A stretch of 64,000 nucleotides of DNA from JADCGM01 sp943370355 (GCA_943370355.1 CALRQP020000014.1:19398-83397); one strand, 5' to 3'; shown: positions 19,677 through 28,625, numbered from the stretch's first letter. Notes: generated from the letters alone by a model not told the origin. A program made the numbers and translations.

Positions 19677-21002
19677 ATGAAACACGCCCCCATCCTGCTC
19701 GCGAGCCTGCTGCTCGTATCTGCCGCGCCGGCACCCCGCACCGACCCCGCGGCGCTCCGCGCCACCATCCAGACGCTCGTCGGCTTCGGCACGCGGCACA
19801 CGCTGTCCGACACCGCCGATCCCAAGCGCGGTATCGGCGCAGCGCGGCGCTGGGCGGCAGCGCGGTTCGGCGAGATCGGCGCGGCCTGCGGAGGGTGTCT
19901 CGCCGTCGAGACAGTCGGCGACCGATTCTCCGGCCCGCGGGCGCCCGACGGCGTGCGCGTCGAGGATGTCATCGCCATCCAGCGCGGCACGGGCGACCCC
20001 AATCATGCCATCATCATCCAGGGCCATATCGACAGCCGCGCCAGCGACAGCATGGACGCGACGAGCGATGCGCCGGGCGCCAATGACGATGCCTCGGGCG
20101 TCGCCGTGGTCATGGAGGCGGCGCGCCTGCTCAGCCGCGAGCGCTTCCCCGCGACGATCGTCTATGCGGCTCTCTCGGGCGAGGAGCAGGGCCTGTGGGG
20201 CGGCAAGCTGCTCGCCGCGACCGCCAAGGCACGCGGCTGGAAGGTCGCGGCCGTGTTCAACAACGACATCGTCGGCAACACCCATGGCATCGGCGGCGAG
20301 CATAATGACCGGCAGGTGCGCGTGTTCAGCGAAGGCATCGGTGCGGCGGCCGACCTTGCCGCGCTCCGCCAGCAGCGTGCGCTCGGCGGCGAGGACGATT
20401 CGCCGTCCCGTGCGCTCGCCAAGGCCGTCGCTGCACTCGCGGCGCGCGACAAATCGATCGGCCTCGACGTGCTGGCAATCCGCCGCCCCGACCGCTTCCA
20501 GCGTGGCGGCGATCACACCGCCTTCCTCGAAGCAGGCATTCCGGCCGCAGTGCGCTTCACCGAGGCGACCGAACATTATGACCGGCAGCACCAGAATGTC
20601 CGCAGCGAAGCCGGCCGCCACTATGGCGACACGCTCGAATTCGTCGACTTCCCCTATCTCGCCAAGGTCGCCGCACTGAACGTCGCGATGCTGCGGCAGC
20701 TGGCGAGCGCGCCCGCCGCGCCCGAAGGCGTCATCATCAGCGGCGCACTCAGCGACGACACGCGGGTCGTCTGGCAGCCCTCAGCCGGCGCGACGGGCTA
20801 CCGCATTTATTGGCGGCGCGCCGACGGCCCCAACTGGACCGACCACCGCGACGTGCCCGCCTCCGCGACCGTGCTCGACCTGGCGCAAGTCAATATCGAC
20901 GACCATTTTTTCGGCGTGGCAGCACTTGGCGAAAAGGGCGGCGAAAGCCTCGTCAGCTTCGCGGGCGCTGCGCCCCGCCCGGCACCCGGCGCGACGCGAT
21001 AG
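19677..21002 (+). CDS. Exported M28-family zinc metallopeptidase with C-terminal FnIII-like domain
   Basis: A 441-residue protein. A Sec signal peptide (PILLASLLLVSAAPAP) precedes an M28 aminopeptidase-type domain with two-zinc ligands visible: His in IIIQGHIDSR, Asp in GANDDASG, the catalytic/ligand Glu pair in SGEEQG, Asp in NNDIVGN and His in EATEHYDRQHQ. The last 100 residues (from about APEGVIISG, with WQPSAGATGYRIYW) look like a fibronectin type III module. ATG 19677 is chosen because it opens the signal peptide. It is 49 bases after atpC and followed closely by the pirin gene. Confidence 0.87.
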   Translation: MKHAPILLASLLLVSAAPAPRTDPAALRATIQTLVGFGTRHTLSDTADPKRGIGAARRWAAARFGEIGAACGGCLAVETVGDRFSGPRAPDGVRVEDVIAIQRGTGDPNHAIIIQGHIDSRASDSMDATSDAPGANDDASGVAVVMEAARLLSRERFPATIVYAALSGEEQGLWGGKLLAATAKARGWKVAAVFNNDIVGNTHGIGGEHNDRQVRVFSEGIGAAADLAALRQQRALGGEDDSPSRALAKAVAALAARDKSIGLDVLAIRRPDRFQRGGDHTAFLEAGIPAAVRFTEATEHYDRQHQNVRSEAGRHYGDTLEFVDFPYLAKVAALNVAMLRQLASAPAAPEGVIISGALSDDTRVVWQPSAGATGYRIYWRRADGPNWTDHRDVPASATVLDLAQVNIDDHFFGVAALGEKGGESLVSFAGAAPRPAPGATR

Positions 21003-21015
21003 GAGGACGGCAGCC

Positions 21016-21906
21016 ATGATCGAAAAAATCATCGAAGCCCGGCGGCGCGATCTCGGCGGCGGGTTCGTCGTCGGCCGCGTGCTGCCTGCGCCGTTCCGCC
21101 GGACCGTGGGACCCTTCATCTTTTTCGATCATATGGGTCCGGCCACCTATGCGCCGGGTGCGGGCTTCGACGTGCGCCCGCACCCCCACATCAACCTCGC
21201 GACGGTCACCTATCTGTTCGAGGGCGAGATCCTGCACCATGACTCGCTGGGATTTCGCCAGCCGATCCAGCCCGGCGCGGTCAACTGGATGACCGCCGGG
21301 CGCGGCATCGTCCATTCCGAACGCTCGTCGGAAGCGATGCGCGCCTCGGGGCAGACGCTGCACGGCATCCAGGCGTGGATCGCGCTGCCGTCCGCGCATG
21401 AGGAGGTCGAGCCGAGCTTCGTCCACCACCCGGCCGACACGCTGCCGTCGATCAGCTTCGGCGGCGCGAAGCGGACGCTGATCGCTGGCTCGGCCTTCCA
21501 CGCGACCTCGCCCGTCAAGACGCTGTCGCCGCTGTTCTACATCGATGTCGAGGCCGAAGCGGGTGCCGATGTCGCACTGCCCGACGACCATGAAGAGCGC
21601 GCCATCTATGTCGCCGACGGCGAGATCGATTTCGACGGCCAGCGATTCGGCACCGGCCAGATGATCATCGTTGCACCTGGCGGCGGGGTCTCCTTCAACA
21701 CCCCCGGCAACGCCCGCGTCATGCTGCTCGGCGGCGCCCCGCTCGATGGCGAACGGCATCTATGGTGGAATTTCGTCTCCTCCCGTCCCGACCGCATCGA
21801 GCAGGCCAAGCGCGACTGGGCGGAAGGACGTTTCGCCACGGTGCCGGGCGAGACCGACTTCATCCCGCTCCCCCAAGAGCCGAAGCCGCCCGAGCCGATG
21901 TCCTGA
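21016..21906 (+). CDS. Pirin family protein
   Basis: A 296-residue bicupin. The metal-binding N-terminal cupin has the pirin signature VRPHPHINLATVTYLFEGE and a second ligand set in GRGIVHSERS. The opening GPFIFFDHMGPA is diagnostic. Bacterial pirins have been linked to quercetinase activity or redox regulation; which applies here cannot be told. AGGAGG sits 10 bases before ATG 21016 and overlaps the M28 stop, so the two are likely co-transcribed. Confidence 0.92.
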   Translation: MIEKIIEARRRDLGGGFVVGRVLPAPFRRTVGPFIFFDHMGPATYAPGAGFDVRPHPHINLATVTYLFEGEILHHDSLGFRQPIQPGAVNWMTAGRGIVHSERSSEAMRASGQTLHGIQAWIALPSAHEEVEPSFVHHPADTLPSISFGGAKRTLIAGSAFHATSPVKTLSPLFYIDVEAEAGADVALPDDHEERAIYVADGEIDFDGQRFGTGQMIIVAPGGGVSFNTPGNARVMLLGGAPLDGERHLWWNFVSSRPDRIEQAKRDWAEGRFATVPGETDFIPLPQEPKPPEPMS

Positions 21907-21924
21907 ACCAATTCGAACAAGTGG

Positions 21925-22014
<90 letters not shown>

Positions 22015-22150
22015 GCGAGGGCAACGCCGCTGGGGCGCAGTCGAGCGGCGGCATATAGGCGATAGGGGCAGGCTTTGCCAAGCCCGCCGCCCCCTTCCGC
22101 CCCGCGAAACCGTTCCTATATCGGTTGCACTGCACAACAGGCCGATTAGG

Positions 22151-22531
22151 ATGCGAAACGACGCCATGCCGATGACCCCGCCCGAGACCTTCCTCCCGCT
22201 GTCGGAGGCCCCGACCGCCGCCTTCGGGCTGGGCGATGTCGTGCGGCACCGGCATTTCCCGTTCCGCGGCATCATCTTCGATGTCGATCCGCAGTTCGCG
22301 AACAGCGAGGAATGGTGGGAGGCGATCCCCGAGGAGGTGCGGCCGCGCAAGGACCAGCCCTTCTACCACCTGCTCGCCGAGAATGAGGACTCGGCCTATG
22401 TCGCCTATGTCAGCCAGCAGAATCTGCTGCCCGACGACAGCGGGGAGCCGGTGAAGCATCCCGCTGTCGCGCAGCTGTTCGAAGAGGGCGGTGACGGGCG
22501 CTACATATTGAAGCGCCAGCACGCGAACTAA
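22151..22531 (+). CDS. hspQ: Heat shock protein HspQ (YccV/hemimethylated DNA-binding family)
   Basis: A 126-residue protein. The core FGLGDVVRHRHFPFRGIIFD, the EEWWEAIPEEVRPRKDQPFY segment and YVSQQNLLPDDSGEPVKHP are HspQ/YccV signatures (PF08755). In enterobacteria HspQ is a Lon specificity enhancer and binds hemimethylated oriC. Start ATG 22151 is used; ATG 22166 is possible. Confidence 0.9.
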   Translation: MRNDAMPMTPPETFLPLSEAPTAAFGLGDVVRHRHFPFRGIIFDVDPQFANSEEWWEAIPEEVRPRKDQPFYHLLAENEDSAYVAYVSQQNLLPDDSGEPVKHPAVAQLFEEGGDGRYILKRQHAN

Positions 22532-22697
22532 GGCTCGAACGATCGGATCGACAACGCGGCCCCACCGCAAGCTGAGCGGAGGTGATCCGGTCCCGCACCA
22601 TAGCCGTCCCGTCACTGAAACAAGGTGACGCCGCCCGGTTCCTGTGCCAGCTTCTACAGGGGAATTCGTATGTTGGCCGCCAGCGGGGGATGACGGC

Positions 22698-24260
22698 ATG
22701 ACGGACGCGCTTGTGCGCTACCGGGCGTTCATCAGTTACAGCCACCGCGACGCCGGCACTGCCGCATGGCTGCACCGGCGACTGGAAACCTATCGCATTC
22801 CGAAGCATCTCACGGGCAGCATCACCGCGCTTGGAACCGTGCCGGCCCGCCTTACCCCGATTTTCCGCGACCGGGAGGATTTGCCCGCCGCGACCGACCT
22901 GTCAGCGGCGGTCCAAGCGGCGCTTGCGGTCTCTGACAGCCTGATCGTGATCTGCTCGCCGCACGCTGCCGCCTCGAAATGGGTGGCGAAGGAAATTGAG
23001 ACCTTTCACGCGCTCCACCCGGACAGGCCAGTGCTGCTCGCGGTTGCCGAAGGCGATCCTCCCGACTGTTTCCCGCAGCCGATCCGGGCGCTTGCCGCAG
23101 AGCCGCTCGCCGCCGATCTTCGAAAGTCCGGAGACGGACGGCGGCTCGGCGTTCTGAAGCTGATTGCCGGCATGACCGGCCTGCCATTGGATCGCCTTGC
23201 TCAACGCGACGAGCAAAGACGCCTGCGCCGCGTGATGGCCGTCACGCTTGCTGCGATCGCTGGCACCGTAACAATGGCGGTGCTGCTGGCGCTCGCTGTC
23301 CTTGCGCGATCCGAGTCCGAGCGCCAGCGGCACCAAGCGGAGGGGCTTGTCGAATTCATGCTGACCGACCTGCGCGATCGGCTGAAAGGCGTCGGACGGC
23401 TCGACGTCATGACTGCCGTCAACGAGCGCGCGATGGCCTATTATGGCAGTCAGGGCGACCTTGAAAAGCTGCCGCCCGACAGCCTCGAACGTCGCGCCCG
23501 CATCCTGCACGCGATGGGCGAGGACGACGAGAAGCGCGGTCATCTCGATCTGGCGCTCGCGAAGTGGATGGAGGCACAGCGGGCGACCGCAGCGCTGTTG
23601 GCGAAACGACCCAACGATCCGCAGCGGATCTTCGATCATGCCCAGAGCGAATATTGGGTCGGCTATGCCGCCTATATGCGCCATGACCGCGCCCGGGCGC
23701 TCGCCAAATTCACGGCCTATCGCGCGCTCGCCGGGCAGCTGGTTGCGGCCGACCCGGCCAAACCGGAATGGCAGCGCGAGGTCGGCTATGCTGAGGGAAA
23801 TCTCTGCTCGCTCGCGCTCAAGCGGCCGCCCGACGCCACCGCCGCGCTCAAGCATTGCGAGGCGGCTTTGACGATCATGGTACGGCTGGCGCGAACGCCG
23901 GACGATATGATCGACCTGAGCAATCGGCACGCGTGGCTGGCAGAGGCGTTCGATCTCGCGGGTCGTCCGACCGATGCGCTGGAACATTGGCGGCAGCATC
24001 ATGCAATCGCCAGCAAACTCCACGCCGCCGAACCCGCGAATGCCGATCGCACCGAGCTGCTCGCCCGGGCCGAACTCAGCCTTGCTGAAGCCTATACCCG
24101 ATCTTCGGACCCCCGGCTTCGCCGCGCCGCGGCGCGATTTGCGGAGGAGAGCACTCTGCTGCTGCGCACGTTGCTTGGGCGCGACCCCAGTAACGCCGAA
24201 CAGCAGCGATTGCTGGCCCGGGCCGAGCGCGCGCACCGAAAAGCAGGAGGCAATCCATGA
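22698..24260 (+). CDS. TIR domain protein with transmembrane segment and TPR-like C-terminus
   Basis: A 520-residue protein. Residues about 8-160 form a TIR domain: YRAFISYSHRDAGTAAWLHR, FRDREDLP, LIVICSPHAAASKWVAKEIE. The Glu at residue 99 (WVAKEIE) occupies the NADase catalytic position of bacterial TIRs. One transmembrane helix (about 179-203) is followed by about 300 residues of helical TPR-like repeats, including NERAMAYYGSQGDLEKL and HLDLALAKW. The topology puts TIR and TPR on opposite sides of the membrane if it crosses once. ATG 22698 follows GGGGGA. The stop overlaps the next start (ATGA). NAD cleavage is inference. Confidence 0.85.
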   Translation: MTDALVRYRAFISYSHRDAGTAAWLHRRLETYRIPKHLTGSITALGTVPARLTPIFRDREDLPAATDLSAAVQAALAVSDSLIVICSPHAAASKWVAKEIETFHALHPDRPVLLAVAEGDPPDCFPQPIRALAAEPLAADLRKSGDGRRLGVLKLIAGMTGLPLDRLAQRDEQRRLRRVMAVTLAAIAGTVTMAVLLALAVLARSESERQRHQAEGLVEFMLTDLRDRLKGVGRLDVMTAVNERAMAYYGSQGDLEKLPPDSLERRARILHAMGEDDEKRGHLDLALAKWMEAQRATAALLAKRPNDPQRIFDHAQSEYWVGYAAYMRHDRARALAKFTAYRALAGQLVAADPAKPEWQREVGYAEGNLCSLALKRPPDATAALKHCEAALTIMVRLARTPDDMIDLSNRHAWLAEAFDLAGRPTDALEHWRQHHAIASKLHAAEPANADRTELLARAELSLAEAYTRSSDPRLRRAAARFAEESTLLLRTLLGRDPSNAEQQRLLARAERAHRKAGGNP

Positions 24261-24856
24261 CTGCAGTAGCATCCCAAGTTTCAACGGCAGCAGCCGCGAA
24301 ATCGGCTGCCAAGAATGCGCCGAAACAGATCGGAATTTTCCAGATCGACATCGACGTGAGCGGTGGTGCCCCTCGCTTCAAGATTACTGACAAAGGGAAG
24401 GCGAAGCCTGCCCAGCTGACCGAGGTGCTCATCGATGTTGCGACGGGCGGCACCCGGTTTCTGAAGCCGTTGAAGAATCCGACCTTTGGCGATCTGAGCC
24501 TGTCAGTACGGAACGGAGAAGCCGGCAACAAGGGCGAAGCGACGATCGTCGTGATCAAGCTGTCGCGCGAAGGCGGATGGGTTTTCCGGGAACTCGGTGA
24601 TCCCTTCGATTTCAAAGGTGCCGCGACGCCGGGAGCATTTGGTCGGATGTTCCGGGTCATGGACGACGGAACGCCGATCAACGGGGGCACGAGCTGCAAG
24701 AACACCACCGTCGCCTATTTCGAGTGCGACGGGGCCGTACTCGCGAAGCAGTCCGACTATAATGAATATTTTTCTATCTTCGTGCACCCCATGACGGCAC
24801 CGACCAACGAGCCGCTCGATCCCGATATCCGTCACCCGGGCGGAGAGGAGCCGTAA
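24257..24856 (+). CDS. Unknown 199-residue protein in the TIR operon
   Basis: No family is recognised. The N-terminus is Ala/Ser/Lys-rich (about 1-24), then a beta-rich domain begins at QIGIFQIDIDVSGGAPRF. It contains EVLIDVATGGTRFLKPL, SLSVRNGEAGNKGEAT and VYF-type strands with two cysteines (SCKNTTVAYFECDG). There is no signal peptide or membrane segment. It overlaps the TIR gene by four bases and sits five bases upstream of the TPR-SLOG gene, so all three products are made together. It could be a sensor or regulatory partner; that is inference from position only. Confidence 0.7.
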   Translation: MTAVASQVSTAAAAKSAAKNAPKQIGIFQIDIDVSGGAPRFKITDKGKAKPAQLTEVLIDVATGGTRFLKPLKNPTFGDLSLSVRNGEAGNKGEATIVVIKLSREGGWVFRELGDPFDFKGAATPGAFGRMFRVMDDGTPINGGTSCKNTTVAYFECDGAVLAKQSDYNEYFSIFVHPMTAPTNEPLDPDIRHPGGEEP

Positions 24857-24861
24857 ACGAC

Positions 24862-26469
24862 TTGGCCGCCGCCTCGCTGACGCACATCATTGCGCAAGCC
24901 CGCGCCGGCGCGCTGACGCAGGCTTGGGTCCTGTTCCGCGCGGGCGGATATGAGTCCGCAACCGGCGATCCCGCCGTGCTCGCCGTCAAGGGTCGCTTGC
25001 TCAAGGACGAAGCGTTGCTCGCGTCCGGGGCCGCCCGGCAGCGGCTGTTCGCCGACGCGGCGGCTGCCTATGCCGCAGCCGATACGCTGGGACCGCAGCC
25101 CTATCTGCTGATCAATGTCGCGACGCTTACCTTCCTCGCCGGTGATCGCAAGCGCGCGGTGGCGGTGGCGGATGAGGTGCTCGATCGGCTCGCGTCGGGG
25201 AAGACGATCGCCGAGACGCCCTATTGGCTTGCGGCGACGCGCGCCGAGGCGCTGCTGCTAAAGTCCGATGTACTCGGAGCCGATGCGGCGCTGGCCGAGG
25301 CCATTGCCCATGATCCCGACGGCTGGAGTGACCATGCGTCGACGCTGCGCCAGTTCCGGCTGATTTTTGCGGCGTCGGGACTGGACTCGTCCTGGCTCGA
25401 TCCACATCGCCCGCCGCGGTCGCTGCACTTCGCCGGCCATCTCGGCGTTGCCGACTATGGCGCGGACGCGCTGCGCGCCAAGATCAGCACGTTGCTCGCC
25501 GAGGAGCGCATCGGCTTCGGCTATGGCGCGCTTGCCGCAGGCGCTGATCTTGTCATCGCCGAGGCGCTGCTCGCCGCAGGTGCGGAGCTGCATGTTGTCC
25601 TGCCCGCACCCTGCGACGTGTTCGTCGCCCAGTCGGTCCGCCCCTATGGAGAGGGGTGGGTCGGCAGGTTCGACGCCTGTTTGGCCGCCGCGACGAGCAT
25701 TGCCATCGCGACTGATGTCGCGGGCGACTATGAGCCGCTCGCGACCGCCCTCGCTGCCGACCTCGCGATGGGAGCGGCGGTGCTGAATGCGCGCCGGCTT
25801 GAGAGCGAGGCGGTGCAGCTGCTCGTCGTCGACGGCACTCCCGGCCCTTATGGCGGCGGAGTCAGCACTGCACGCGACGGTGCGATCTGGGAGGCGAGCG
25901 GTCGCCCGCAGCACATTATTCGCTGGCCACGGACCGGGACGGTGCCCGCGTCGTCGGCACGCGGGGTTCGCGAAGGCCGGCCCGACCGCCGCCTCGCCGC
26001 GCTGCTGCACGTCAGCTTTGCCGGACTCGACGAACTGGACGACGCGGCGTTTGCCAAGGCACTCGACGACGTGGTCACGCCGGTCCGGCTGCGGGCGCAC
26101 AAGATTGGCATTGAGCCGGAGCGCACGCTGCCGCTCGGCAATGCGCGCATCATGGCGTTTTCCAATGTCGAGTCGGCCTGGCGCTATGGCTCGGCACTGC
26201 TCACGCCGCCCTCGCCGGCGCTGCCGCTCCGCATCGCCGGCCATTATGCGATCGGCCACTGGCTCGACGACCCGCCGTCGATCGCTGGACCTGCCATCGT
26301 TCAGCTGAACCGACTGGCGGGCGTCGCGCTCTCTGGTAGCCTGACCGTAAGCGAACAATTTGCCGCCGCGCTTTTCATTGCAGCCGACGGCGATGCCCAT
26401 GCCGAACTCGTCGGCGAACTCGACGACCGCCGCCTGTTTACGCTGTCGCCCCGGCACCTGCGTCAGTAG
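24862..26469 (+). CDS. TPR - SLOG-like - degenerate nucleotide cyclase protein
   Basis: A 535-residue protein in three parts. Residues 1-165 are TPR-like helices. Residues about 187-330 look like a SLOG-type Rossmann domain: SLHFAGH, FGYGALAAGADLVIAEALL, GAELHVVLPAPCDVFVAQSV. Residues about 378-528 align by eye with class III nucleotide cyclases (LLHVSFAGLDELDD, GNARIMAF, LPLRIAGHYAIG, GSLTVSEQFAA), but the two metal-binding Asp positions read Ser385 and Asn427, so catalysis is unlikely. Start TTG 24862 follows GGAGAGGAG. Its end overlaps the convergent Crp/Fnr gene by seven bases. Confidence 0.7.
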   Translation: MAAASLTHIIAQARAGALTQAWVLFRAGGYESATGDPAVLAVKGRLLKDEALLASGAARQRLFADAAAAYAAADTLGPQPYLLINVATLTFLAGDRKRAVAVADEVLDRLASGKTIAETPYWLAATRAEALLLKSDVLGADAALAEAIAHDPDGWSDHASTLRQFRLIFAASGLDSSWLDPHRPPRSLHFAGHLGVADYGADALRAKISTLLAEERIGFGYGALAAGADLVIAEALLAAGAELHVVLPAPCDVFVAQSVRPYGEGWVGRFDACLAAATSIAIATDVAGDYEPLATALAADLAMGAAVLNARRLESEAVQLLVVDGTPGPYGGGVSTARDGAIWEASGRPQHIIRWPRTGTVPASSARGVREGRPDRRLAALLHVSFAGLDELDDAAFAKALDDVVTPVRLRAHKIGIEPERTLPLGNARIMAFSNVESAWRYGSALLTPPSPALPLRIAGHYAIGHWLDDPPSIAGPAIVQLNRLAGVALSGSLTVSEQFAAALFIAADGDAHAELVGELDDRRLFTLSPRHLRQ

Positions 26470-27122
26470 ACCAATTCTTCCACCCGGTGCGGCGCGACGA
26501 TCGTGAGCGCATGGGCGTCACGTTTGATCAAACCCCGCTTCTCCAGCGCATTGATCGTCCGCGACACTGTTTCCCGCGTCGACTGGATACGTGTTGCCAG
26601 TTCGGCGAACACCGGCGGGGGCGCGATCGTCCGCCCGTCCCCGGTCCGCGCCAGCCGCAGCAGTTCGGCATGAACCCGACCCGCCGCCGACAGCGTCGAA
26701 CGCTCCATGAGCTTTTCGGTCATCCAACCGAGCCGCTTCACCAACGACCGCGACAGCAGCAACCCAACACAGGCCTGCTGCTCGACCAGCGCGATGAAGT
26801 CTGTGACGGCAAAGCGGGCAGTGTCGGCAGCACCTAGGGCGACAACATCGGCGGGTTGCTCAGCCGCCGCATCGATGGCCCCGAACAGATCGCCTGGGGT
26901 CAGATCCTGCAGCCGCAACATCCGCCCGTCGGGTGTGACTAGCGACACCCGCGCCGTGCCGACGATCAACAGCCAAGTTTCATTGCTCGTCGTGCCCTGC
27001 CGCACAATGGCGGCGCGCGGCGGCCATGACCTGAGGCTGGCGCGCGCAGCGATGCTCTCCGCCGTCGCCGGGCTGCAGCCGAACATCTCTTCCAGCAAAG
27101 GTGCCAGCGCGATGTCCCGCAC
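26463..27122 (-). CDS. Crp/Fnr family transcriptional regulator
   Basis: A 219-residue protein. An N-terminal cyclic-nucleotide-binding-like barrel (about 20-125, with GDLFGAID) is joined by a dimerisation helix to a C-terminal winged helix-turn-helix (ELATRIQSTRETVSRTINAL, then EKRGLIKRD). The barrel lacks the GEL-G and Arg-Ser residues of a cAMP phosphate-binding cassette, so canonical cAMP binding is doubtful. No FNR-type cysteine cluster is evident. GTG 27122 lies ten bases after the lyase-like gene, suggesting one transcript. Confidence 0.85.
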   Translation of the reverse strand: MRDIALAPLLEEMFGCSPATAESIAARASLRSWPPRAAIVRQGTTSNETWLLIVGTARVSLVTPDGRMLRLQDLTPGDLFGAIDAAAEQPADVVALGAADTARFAVTDFIALVEQQACVGLLLSRSLVKRLGWMTEKLMERSTLSAAGRVHAELLRLARTGDGRTIAPPPVFAELATRIQSTRETVSRTINALEKRGLIKRDAHALTIVAPHRVEELVY

Positions 27123-27132
27123 GCGCTGTGCT

Positions 27133-28494
27133 TCAGCGGGGCGCGAAGGGTGTCAATGTGGAGCTGCCGAAATAGGGTAGCAGCTTCTTCGACAGGATGA
27201 CTTCCTTGTAGCTGATCCCCATCGGGTGCGGCGCGTGGATGCCCGTGCCGCCCTCATAGGTGTCGAGCCAGATTTCCGACGGCAGCGTGTCCGCATTCGT
27301 CGAGGTGCGGAAGATGATGCCTGTCATGACCGACACGCACTTGCCATTGACCCACACCGCGACCTGGCCGTCGGCGTTCGGTGTTCCGTTCGCGGCAATC
27401 GTGTTGAGCTGCACCATCTCGTCGATCGTCACGGGGACATTCTTCTGAAAAATCCCGGCCGAATTGGCGCCGTCGCCGTTCACCGACACCTTGTTGACGC
27501 GGTACACATAGGGCTGAATGTTGAGCCACCCGGCCGCGAACGGGTCGGCGCCGTGCACCTGCCGCTGGAGGCGGGCAGACCAACCGGTGCCGTCGGCGAG
27601 AATCCCGCCCCAGCCCGCCTGAACCGCGCGATTTTCCGCCTGACCGGTATTGGCGAGCCCCGGCCATTTTCCGCCGGTATCCGTCCACCAGTCGGCGGCG
27701 ACGGTCATCGTGAACCGCAGGAACATTTTTTCGGCCCGCAGCGCCTTGGGGATCAGGTAGATCGCGCCGGTCGCGGTATCGCCACCAGTCGGCACGAACG
27801 CCCACAGCGACTTGTCCGCCATGATGACGTTGCGATCGTCCATCCAGAACAGCGCCGCCTTGTTCTTCCAGTCCGCACCGGAGATTTTCATCAGCATGTC
27901 GGAGAGAGAGGCGCTCGCGACGCTTGGTGCCGCTGGATAGACCGGCGCCGGCTTCGGCGCATATGCGGTCAGCGTCTGGGTTCCGAACTGCGTCGCGGTC
28001 GTGGTCAGTTCCAGCGTCAAGACGTCGGACGGCGTCACGACACAGTCGTCGAACGCGATGAGGATCGGTCCCGTCGTCTGAAGCGTCGTCTGCGCGCCAA
28101 GTGGCTGGGCGGTGGTCGCGTTCAATGCGGTATCGCGCGTCGCCTGGCACCGGCGCGTCCCGTTGACGATCAGCGCCGGCCGGACCGCCGCATTCGCCGC
28201 CTCGCGGCTATTGAAGATCACATTGGTGCCGCCGGTGCGGACCAGCGCAAGGTCGGTGCCCGTCACCCGGAAGCGGATGACCTGGACCTTGTCGAGGTCG
28301 GTCACGATGACCGAGCCGAGCGGCGTCGTGCCGAAATCGCCGAGCAGCTTCGACCATTTCAGGCCGAGCGCGCCATTGTAGGAATCGCGGGTCGCGCTTT
28401 CGGTCCAGGTGGTCAGCGGATCCTGGGCGGCCTGAACCGGCCCGGCCATCGCGGACAGAAGAAATGCGGCAAACGCCATTGCGCGCAGGGACAT
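27133..28494 (-). CDS. Secreted protein with polysaccharide lyase-like (PL14-type jelly-roll) C-terminal domain
   Basis: A 453-residue protein. A Sec signal peptide ends in PVQAAQ. The first half is a Thr-rich beta domain with two cysteines (RRCQATRD and DDCVVT). The second half (about 200-445) resembles the alginate-lyase-like jelly-roll: FLRFTMTVAADWWTDTGGKW, GWSARLQRQVHG, QVAVWVNGKCVS and SEIWLDTYEGG. Such domains cleave or bind acidic polysaccharides. Catalytic residues cannot be assigned by eye. It lies downstream of a TonB receptor and upstream of a Crp/Fnr gene, a setting that suggests glycan use. Confidence 0.55.
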   Translation of the reverse strand: MSLRAMAFAAFLLSAMAGPVQAAQDPLTTWTESATRDSYNGALGLKWSKLLGDFGTTPLGSVIVTDLDKVQVIRFRVTGTDLALVRTGGTNVIFNSREAANAAVRPALIVNGTRRCQATRDTALNATTAQPLGAQTTLQTTGPILIAFDDCVVTPSDVLTLELTTTATQFGTQTLTAYAPKPAPVYPAAPSVASASLSDMLMKISGADWKNKAALFWMDDRNVIMADKSLWAFVPTGGDTATGAIYLIPKALRAEKMFLRFTMTVAADWWTDTGGKWPGLANTGQAENRAVQAGWGGILADGTGWSARLQRQVHGADPFAAGWLNIQPYVYRVNKVSVNGDGANSAGIFQKNVPVTIDEMVQLNTIAANGTPNADGQVAVWVNGKCVSVMTGIIFRTSTNADTLPSEIWLDTYEGGTGIHAPHPMGISYKEVILSKKLLPYFGSSTLTPFAPR

Positions 28495-28576
28495 GGCAAC
28501 CCTTCAGGCCGGGATTGGCAACCGACGCACGCAACAACAGAGGCGCATTATAGCCCGAAAGATTAATGAATCCTAG

Positions 28577-28612
28577 CAAGGCGGTCCGGTCGCCTTGTTG
28601 CGCCGGACCGCC
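28577..28612 (-). terminator. Overlapping hairpins downstream of the first TonB receptor
   Basis: GGCGGTCCGG (28580-28589) pairs with CCGGACCGCC (28603-28612) across a 13-base loop. An alternative, mutually exclusive stem pairs CAAGGCG (28577-28583) with CGCCTTG (28591-28597). The element lies 14 bases beyond the receptor stop on the reverse strand, before the lyase-like gene. It could terminate or attenuate read-through. Confidence 0.5.
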
Positions 28613-28625
28613 CGTAAGTCGCGCC

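Noticed and set aside
22698..26469. Classical Thoeris (ThsA/ThsB) system
   Set aside because: The TIR protein is membrane-anchored with TPRs and the SLOG protein has TPR and cyclase-like parts rather than a SIR2 or TM effector, so the gene set does not match Thoeris.
26463..27122. cAMP-responsive Crp
   Set aside because: The phosphate-binding cassette residues of Crp are missing, so it is left as a generic Crp/Fnr regulator.
27226..28566. 446-codon open frame antisense to the lyase-like gene
   Set aside because: The reverse gene has a signal peptide and coherent strands; the forward one is Arg-rich with no features.
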